A DNA stretch of 64,000 bases, from NCBI RefSeq assembly GCF_001039355.2, contig NW_019775436.1:287617-351616 (forward strand). The letters are read 5' to 3'. Origin of the DNA: Lingula anatina (lineage: Eukaryota; Brachiopoda; Lingulata; Lingulida; Lingulidae). The notes beneath the pieces were generated by a model. That model was given only the letters and a program-made list of their open reading frames with translations, was not told the origin of the DNA and did not search any database. The position numbers and the translations under genes were made by a program. Positions 57,150 to 64,000 of this stretch are shown here, in pieces (position 1 is the stretch's first letter; each line of letters begins with the position of its first letter).

Positions 57150-57215
57150 AAATATATATATTAAACTAAACCTTGGATATTTTAACTTAAAGGCCGTAAA
57201 TTAATACCGTACATA

Positions 57216-58873
57216 CAGCATTGGTCAAAAAGGTTGTCCCACCCCCATTTCCATGTACTTTTATTTACAAATGATCACCTCACAGCCGTAAATTGTTAGA
57301 AATAGTGCTTTTTATTGCAGAAACCGTGTCTAACATGATTAATGGTTAAAAAATACAAACTAGTGGTGAAAACAACACATTTTATACCATTTAATAAAAT
57401 TTATAAGAGGTACCCCCTCAAATCCACTGTTTCACTGTGACTTCTACAGATGTAAAGAAATGTCTATAAAATTGAAAAGACGCCATCAAATGTCACCAAA
57501 TTCACACACAATTAGCATTAGGGTGTGCTCGTTAAGGATCACGTGCCTAATGGCGCGTGCGTCTACTGCGTATTGCAATTATCTCCTGTAGACGGCAAGA
57601 CAAGCCTTCAACATGGGTAACAATTCTGTTATGTGGGATATTGTCCCATTCATCCTGAAGAGCGTGGGGGAATTGGTCAAGATTATTTAGAAATTGGTTC
57701 CCCTTTACAATGCACATTCCAATTTATGCCACAGGTGCTTAGTAGGATTAATATCAGGACTCAAAGACGGTTGTCCCATCCTTAGAGCCCTGTGTTTCTG
57801 CAACAAATCGTTTGCCAGACGAGAGCTGTGAGCAAGGGCGTTGTCACAATGAAGCCAGTTGCATCTCTGAAGTAATCTCTTGCAAATGGAGTGAGATATT
57901 TGTTAAGAATGTTACATTAAAATGCCCCTGTTACGTTTTGTTCCAAAAGGAACAATGTACTTATACCATGGGCTTGGAATGTTCTCCAAATGCGGACTGA
58001 TCTAACAATTCAGGCGATATTATCCTACACACACCCTTCCAAGAGGCATTTTTTAACATGTCTATGGACCCTCTTTGACCATCGATGGGATACATGAAAT
58101 AATTTGATTCTGCATCAAAATCGACTTCCTTCCAGTGATGGATGGCCAGGTTCAGGTGCCTGTGGGATCACTGAACGTTGCATTTTCAGCTGATATCTCA
58201 TTCCATATTCAAGAACTGACTTTGGGGTTATCTCTAGGCTTTATCATGACTGCACACTTGCTCACACCTCTCGCCTGGCAAGTGTTTGTTGAAGAAACAC
58301 AATGCTCTAAGGATGGAGCCAGCATCTTTGAGCCCTGATATTAAACTTACTAATCAACTGTGACATGAATTGGAGTGTGCAATGCAAAGGAGAACCAACC
58401 CCATAAAAACGTGGACCAACTCCCCCAACTTGTTGAAGAAATTTGGGACAATATCCCACAAAACAGAATTGTTGCCCGTGTTGGAGGCTTGGCGCGCCGT
58501 CTACAGGAGATAATTGCAGTACGCGGTAGACGCACACGCTGTTAGGCACGTGATCTTTAACGAGCACACCCTAATGCTAATTGTGTGTGAATCTGGTGAC
58601 ATTTGAGGACGTCTTTTTAATTTTATAGACATTTCTTTACATCTGTAGAAGTCACAGTGAAACAGTGGATTTGCGGGGGTACCTCTTATAAATTATACTA
58701 AATGGTATAAAATGTGTATATTATCACCACTAGTTTGTATTTTTTTAACCATTTATCATGTTAGACACGATGTCTGTAATAAAAAGCACTATTTCTAACA
58801 ATTTACAGCTGTGAGGAGATCATTTGTAAATAAAAGTACATGGAAATGGGGGTGGGACAACCTTTTTGACCAA
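57216..58873. mobile_element. Foldback Tc1-like element, first (duplicate) copy
   Basis: Identical by eye to 58996-60653, offset by exactly 1780 bases, but it stops at GACCAA before a single N (58874). The following bases restart at the (TA)n that precedes this copy. It is probably a duplicated contig end. Confidence 0.8.
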
Positions 58874-58874
58874 N

Positions 58875-58929
<55 letters not shown>

Positions 58930-58995
58930 AAATATATATATTAAACTAAACCTTGGATATTTTAACTTAAAGGCCGTAAATTAATACCGTACATA

Positions 58996-60658
58996 CAGCA
59001 TTGGTCAAAAAGGTTGTCCCACCCCCATTTCCATGTACTTTTATTTACAAATGATCACCTCACAGCCGTAAATTGTTAGAAATAGTGCTTTTTATTGCAG
59101 AAACCGTGTCTAACATGATTAATGGTTAAAAAATACAAACTAGTGGTGAAAACAACACATTTTATACCATTTAATAAAATTTATAAGAGGTACCCCCTCA
59201 AATCCACTGTTTCACTGTGACTTCTACAGATGTAAAGAAATGTCTATAAAATTGAAAAGACGCCATCAAATGTCACCAAATTCACACACAATTAGCATTA
59301 GGGTGTGCTCGTTAAGGATCACGTGCCTAATGGCGCGTGCGTCTACTGCGTATTGCAATTATCTCCTGTAGACGGCAAGACAAGCCTTCAACATGGGTAA
59401 CAATTCTGTTATGTGGGATATTGTCCCATTCATCCTGAAGAGCGTGGGGGAATTGGTCAAGATTATTTAGAAATTGGTTCCCCTTTACAATGCACATTCC
59501 AATTTATGCCACAGGTGCTTAGTAGGATTAATATCAGGACTCAAAGACGGTTGTCCCATCCTTAGAGCCCTGTGTTTCTGCAACAAATCGTTTGCCAGAC
59601 GAGAGCTGTGAGCAAGGGCGTTGTCACAATGAAGCCAGTTGCATCTCTGAAGTAATCTCTTGCAAATGGAGTGAGATATTTGTTAAGAATGTTACATTAA
59701 AATGCCCCTGTTACGTTTTGTTCCAAAAGGAACAATGTACTTATACCATGGGCTTGGAATGTTCTCCAAATGCGGACTGATCTAACAATTCAGGCGATAT
59801 TATCCTACACACACCCTTCCAAGAGGCATTTTTTAACATGTCTATGGACCCTCTTTGACCATCGATGGGATACATGAAATAATTTGATTCTGCATCAAAA
59901 TCGACTTCCTTCCAGTGATGGATGGCCAGGTTCAGGTGCCTGTGGGATCACTGAACGTTGCATTTTCAGCTGATATCTCATTCCATATTCAAGAACTGAC
60001 TTTGGGGTTATCTCTAGGCTTTATCATGACTGCACACTTGCTCACACCTCTCGCCTGGCAAGTGTTTGTTGAAGAAACACAATGCTCTAAGGATGGAGCC
60101 AGCATCTTTGAGCCCTGATATTAAACTTACTAATCAACTGTGACATGAATTGGAGTGTGCAATGCAAAGGAGAACCAACCCCATAAAAACGTGGACCAAC
60201 TCCCCCAACTTGTTGAAGAAATTTGGGACAATATCCCACAAAACAGAATTGTTGCCCGTGTTGGAGGCTTGGCGCGCCGTCTACAGGAGATAATTGCAGT
60301 ACGCGGTAGACGCACACGCTGTTAGGCACGTGATCTTTAACGAGCACACCCTAATGCTAATTGTGTGTGAATCTGGTGACATTTGAGGACGTCTTTTTAA
60401 TTTTATAGACATTTCTTTACATCTGTAGAAGTCACAGTGAAACAGTGGATTTGCGGGGGTACCTCTTATAAATTATACTAAATGGTATAAAATGTGTATA
60501 TTATCACCACTAGTTTGTATTTTTTTAACCATTTATCATGTTAGACACGATGTCTGTAATAAAAAGCACTATTTCTAACAATTTACAGCTGTGAGGAGAT
60601 CATTTGTAAATAAAAGTACATGGAAATGGGGGTGGGACAACCTTTTTGACCAATGCTG
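58996..60658. mobile_element. Foldback Tc1-like element, complete copy
   Basis: 1663 bases flanked by TA, with ends CAGCATTGGTCAAAAAGGTT and its complement. Unlike an ordinary Tc1 element, both arms (about 700 bases each, up to about 59720 and from about 59960) carry the same 3' transposase region in opposite directions. The left arm on the minus strand reads LHCDNALAHSSRLANDLLQ and SPDINPTKHLW. The right arm on the plus strand carries the equivalent decayed region. The arms differ by several percent by eye. The third catalytic position (Glu in the family SPDLNPIEHLW) is Lys in the left arm. Confidence 0.8.
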
Positions 60659-60965
60659 TATATTTAGCCATGAAACATGTCCTACTGCTAAACACATCCA
60701 GGCTAATTTCCCGCTGGGTGGGGTTGATATAACATTGTTTTCTGACGTTGATGTAACGTTGTTATCTGAGGTTGACACAACTTTCAAATCCAACGTTTAT
60801 CCAATGTCTTCTCAATGTTATGGTTCAACGTTGTTTCAACGTTAAAACAATATAATTTGCCCGCTGGGTTGTGACTGCTTTAGCCGGTCAAATACTTTTC
60901 ACAAACACACAAACAAACGCACAAACTACATTAACAGAATAATAAAAGGTACTCTAGAAGATAGA

Positions 60966-61145
60966 ATTGTGCTGGAAGTGCTGTCAATGCCGTCGAATAG
61001 TGTAAGACATGTAGCTGCCAGGTCATTTTTAGCCGGAAGTACACAGGAGTGGAGCTTTGAATACCAAGTTGAAGCATTTCTTTTTGCCGATGGCATGGTA
61101 AGATTATATTTTTTTCTTTTGGCATTTTCAGCTGAGAATAAATGT
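60966..61145 (+). repeat. Left arm of a diverged inverted repeat, exon-like
   Basis: The reverse complement of this segment is found at about 63700-63877 at roughly 70-80 percent identity by eye. Both arms keep GTGTAAGA, TCATTTTTAGC-GGAAGTACAC and CATGGTAAGAT followed by CTTTTGG. This arm has an open frame ending FLFADGM at a GTAAGA donor. It may be terminal repeats of a 2.9-kb element or two inverted gene fragments. Confidence 0.5.
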
Positions 61146-61596
61146 AGTATGATATAAAAACATGCCGCGAAGCTTAAAGGTGCAAAATTGAGTTTATTTT
61201 CAGTCCAGGGCTCCGTATCTCGAAAGGTTCGCTATGTTGCGCACGTGCTGTAATAACCAGTCCGTGGTTATACACACTTTCTTAGAGTTACTTTTTCACC
61301 AATAAGTCAACTGAGACAGGCAGGTATAGTTTTCTGCTACATGATTTATTCAACCGACTGAAGACTCAGGTCTCTTCTACTATCTCTCTCTGTGATATCT
61401 ATAACTCTCTAACTCCCTCCCTGTCACTGCTTTTATACATGAACTTCATTTACATTTTAAATTAACTTCTATGATTGACATGCGACTTGCCGTGCCTTAA
61501 GACCTTAAATTTTAATTGTGGGTACAATTTGCATTAACGAATATGTAAATCGCATATATGGAAATTAACGGTTCACTACACATATCTCCCTTTTTA

Positions 61597-61691
61597 CGGA
61601 ACAAAAATATAAACGCACGAAACTAAAATGGTCAGTTGAAATGGATAATCATGAAATATGCCCAGGTTGATGGTTTATTTGTGAAGCGATG

Positions 61692-61733
<42 letters not shown>

Positions 61734-62451
61734 ATCAATTATATTGATTTGGTTTCACTTGGCCGCTCCCCGTGAGTATACTCAAAGGTTCAGTTTTTAC
61801 ACCCATAAGACTAATGGAGCATGACGGAGTAGAGGTCAATCTGCAAGACCAATACTCGGACACTCTCTACCATCTAGGCAATAAAAGGACACACCAAAAT
61901 GTGTATTTCTGCCACTTGTCAACATGCCACAGATGTCTGGAACCATGAGGGAGCATGCCATCAGCATGCTCAATGCTGGCTTGTCAGTAACAGAAGTTGC
62001 AGCATGCCTGAATGTGCATCATTCCACTGTCACTGGTATCATTAGGAACCACCCTTATGCACCATATCGCCTAACAAACACCTGTGGAATGTTCTGGATC
62101 AGAGTTTCAGCCATCATGTTCCAGCTCTCGAAAATGTTCGACAACTGCAAGAAGCACTCCAAGAGGAATGGGATGATACCCCTTAGGCCTCTATTGACAA
62201 CTTAGTGATGTCCATGCGCCGCTGGTGTACTGCTCTGCACAAATTTAATGGTGTCTGTGAACTCAGGGTGTTGACCCCCATGGTGTATTTGATGCCCTAA
62301 CTCTTGGACTATGCATTTAAACTTCCCCTAATGCTCTCAAAGTGATGTCTATTTGTCGATTAAAATATGCTGTTATTTTTGGCTATATACTCTAGTTCCA
62401 TATATGAAAATGAATCTACATATTCTTTCGTGTGTTTATATTTTTGTTCAG
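61597..62451 (+). mobile_element. Tc1-like internal-deletion derivative
   Basis: Flanked by TA at both ends, with terminal repeats CGGAACAAAAATATAAACGC and the near-complement ending TTTTTGTTCAG. A long poly-T lies at about 61690-61732. It encodes a remnant transposase (next entry). Confidence 0.8.
61924..62260 (+). pseudogene. Tc1-like transposase remnant lacking its catalytic core
   Basis: The N-terminal part, MREHAISMLNAGLSVTEVAA followed by CLNVHHSTV, is a helix-turn-helix DNA-binding domain. After IIRNHPYAPYRLTN it jumps to the far C-terminal region (NVLDQSFSHHV ... LQEALQEEWDD ... MSMRRWCTALHKFNGV, in another frame). All three catalytic blocks are deleted. What remains could bind element ends but not cut. 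Confidence 0.75.
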
Positions 62452-64000
62452 TATATTTGTTCATAGGGGAATTCTAAATACCCTATTTGGTGAAGGCAAT
62501 CTTGTTTGTTGCTGTAAGATGAGCATTCAAAATTGTATAATTGTAGTGTAGTATACTTGTTTTTAGCTATGATCCGATAGGAAAATATTTCCAGTGTCGA
62601 AATTTTCTTTTTTGTGAGAAATTAGCCTGAGATGCGACATTATGATACATTCAAGCGTGTCTTGAATTAAAATGACGCAATTTTTCCCCGATTTCTTAGG
62701 CTCGCTGACTTTCTTTTAGGCTGGTATTTTTCTGTACCTTTGAATAAAGATAATGTCAACACTGGTGTGTAGTTTATATATAGATTCATGCTTCTTGCCA
62801 AGTTCTGCTCTATTTTTGGAATGGTAATTTATTTTTTTTTTTTACTCTCGATACCGGCTCTCGTTGCAATATGGCACCAAACACGCGTTTGTGACACACA
62901 AAAACGCAGCCGCTGTGCTTTTAATATCCTTTTATCAAAATTGCATCAAGACTGCTGTGAACTGAAAAAAAGAATCTCCTCACACGTCCCTTGCGCTACA
63001 CGTTTACATGTCGTACGATTTTTGAGAATTCGTAGACCTCACGCAGCGGCTGTTGATCGTGTCGAAAAATGTCTACATGCTGTCTGCGACCTGCAAAAGT
63101 TGCAAGATGGACGTGCTCCTCACCCAAGATATTCCACGTTTTCCACAAAGTTTTGGCCATAGACCAGATCAGGCTTTTGGATACACGTAGACGCAGTTAT
63201 TATTGTGATTATTTTTGGCTGAATCGACATCAGACATCAGACCAAAATGACTGTCTATTTATCTAGAGACATATCTGTGAATATCTGAAAAACAGTCTGT
63301 CGCCCTGGTAGAGGGTACAGTGTAGCTGTTGTGCGGATTTGACACTTTCTCTACAATGTTGGAGAGTTATTGGATTATTTGTGAAAGGTGCCATTGTACG
63401 GGTATTTACTGCAATCGAGATTAGTGGGACCAAAGACGGACTTTTCCTCTATTATTATATAGACTGGTTGACCCGTTACACCCATGACAAAGATGACAAT
63501 TTTAGATCAGAGTGCATTCATGCAAAAATTGCACATGACAACGACTTACAGCCTCGCTTTTTTTCACCGTGACATTCATTTTCGCGCTGTCGGTCGATAC
63601 AGCAAGTTATTCTAAAACAAGTTGACTAAAAATAAGCACAATTTTGCAACTTCAAACTTCGTGACACGTTCTGATACTATGCACCGCGTATTTCTACAAG
63701 TATTCTCAGCTCAAAATACCAAAAGAAAAAGTATTATCTTACCATGACATCGAAAAAAAAGCTTCAAATTCGCACTCATGGCTCCATTCCCGTGTACTTC
63801 CAGCTAAAATGACCAGGCAGCTTCGAATCTTACACCATTTGCCGTCATATGACGCACACTTACGGCACAATCATATCTCCTCTGGTCCCCGAATTTTTTT
63901 CAAGTAATAAGTGCTTTAATTCATGTATCAGTTTATTATTTTTTAGAAACCCCTTGCTTTAAAGCCGTCTACGCAGAAGTGATGCCTGGGACCTGCAACG
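62452..64000. other. No gene recognised; right arm of an inverted repeat
   Basis: A 124-codon frame at 62788-63162 has no recognisable motif. The right arm of the inverted repeat described at 60966 occupies about 63700-63877. No RNA gene or exon chain was seen up to the edge. Confidence 0.4.

Larger units (their letters stand above)
56648..60868. mobile_element. CAACGTTG-rich element with CCCAGCRGGC ends, split by a Tc1-like insertion
   Basis: The left end is CCCAGCAGGC at 56648, followed by GGATCAACGTTGAAAAC and many CAACGTTG-like motifs. The right end is GCCCGCTGGG at 60859-60868, preceded by TCAACGTTGTTTCAACGTT. A second internal CCCGCTGGG at 60710 suggests nesting. The family, known from many animals, is non-autonomous. 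The Tc1-like foldback unit sits between the halves. Confidence 0.6.

Noticed and set aside
62788-63162. 124-codon frame starting MLLAKFCSIFG
   Set aside because: The start looks like a signal peptide, but it is driven by a poly-T run and the rest has no recognisable motif. It lies between the arms of an inverted repeat.
1-64000. CRISPR arrays, operons, ribosome-binding sites, bacterial transfer
   Set aside because: The window has spliced animal genes and eukaryotic retroelements throughout. No regularly spaced repeat resembles a CRISPR array, and no intronless bacterial-type gene was seen.
1-64000. tRNA or rRNA genes
   Set aside because: I looked for A-box/B-box pairs and conserved rRNA blocks by eye and found none convincing. 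A tRNA-scanning program would be decisive.

Overview
This is an A+T-rich window of animal nuclear DNA. It has short GT-AG spliced exons, introns full of miniature elements, assembly gaps and many families of transposable elements. The conserved genes are animal genes. The repeat mix (BEL/Pao, Gypsy, an APE-type LINE, several Tc1-like elements, CAACGTTG-rich and CCTCCGCCAAGG repeats) fits a marine invertebrate such as a hemichordate, amphioxus, brachiopod or mollusc. I cannot fix the phylum from this sequence.

Gene-bearing part (about 3.2-20.8 kb). A lone first exon of an unrecognised gene lies at 3223-3283 on the minus strand. A complete 20-exon EXD3/mut-7-type 3'-5' exonuclease gene runs on the minus strand from 14871 to 4696 (about 1000 residues, DEDDy exonuclease plus Mut7-C zinc ribbon). 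DPM2 (83 residues, four exons, plus strand, 14989-16039) starts about 117 bases from the EXD3 start, so the two probably share a bidirectional promoter. A complete 11-exon DSN1 kinetochore gene (387 residues, minus strand, 20761-16530) converges on DPM2, with only 490 bases between stop codons. DSN1 has one GC-AG intron. I read all exon boundaries by hand. Every exon of the three genes chains in phase, and each total length is a multiple of three.

Repeat-rich part (about 21-64 kb). From left to right: CCTCCGCC-type and foldback repeats; a dead Tc1-like transposon (25757-27393); an unclassified repeat family with several copies; a BEL/Pao polyprotein on the minus strand interrupted by an 823-base gap; a Gypsy element whose leader carries an SGNH-hydrolase-like fragment and which has lost its reverse transcriptase; a LINE whose ORF1 protein combines an RNase H1-type hybrid-binding domain, a PHD finger, a coiled coil and an SGNH hydrolase; a degenerate DIRS-like region containing a satellite that repeats a nuclear-receptor DR1 motif; a foldback Tc1 element present as a 1780-base tandem duplicate; and a Tc1 internal-deletion derivative.

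Several oddities coincide with single-N joins (38656, 49933, 58874) or N runs (3986-4112, 36198-37020) and may be assembly errors. The most interesting biological signals are the four-domain LINE ORF1, the SGNH module in the Gypsy leader, one Gypsy insertion whose two ends lie in opposite orientations, and the DR1-bearing satellite.
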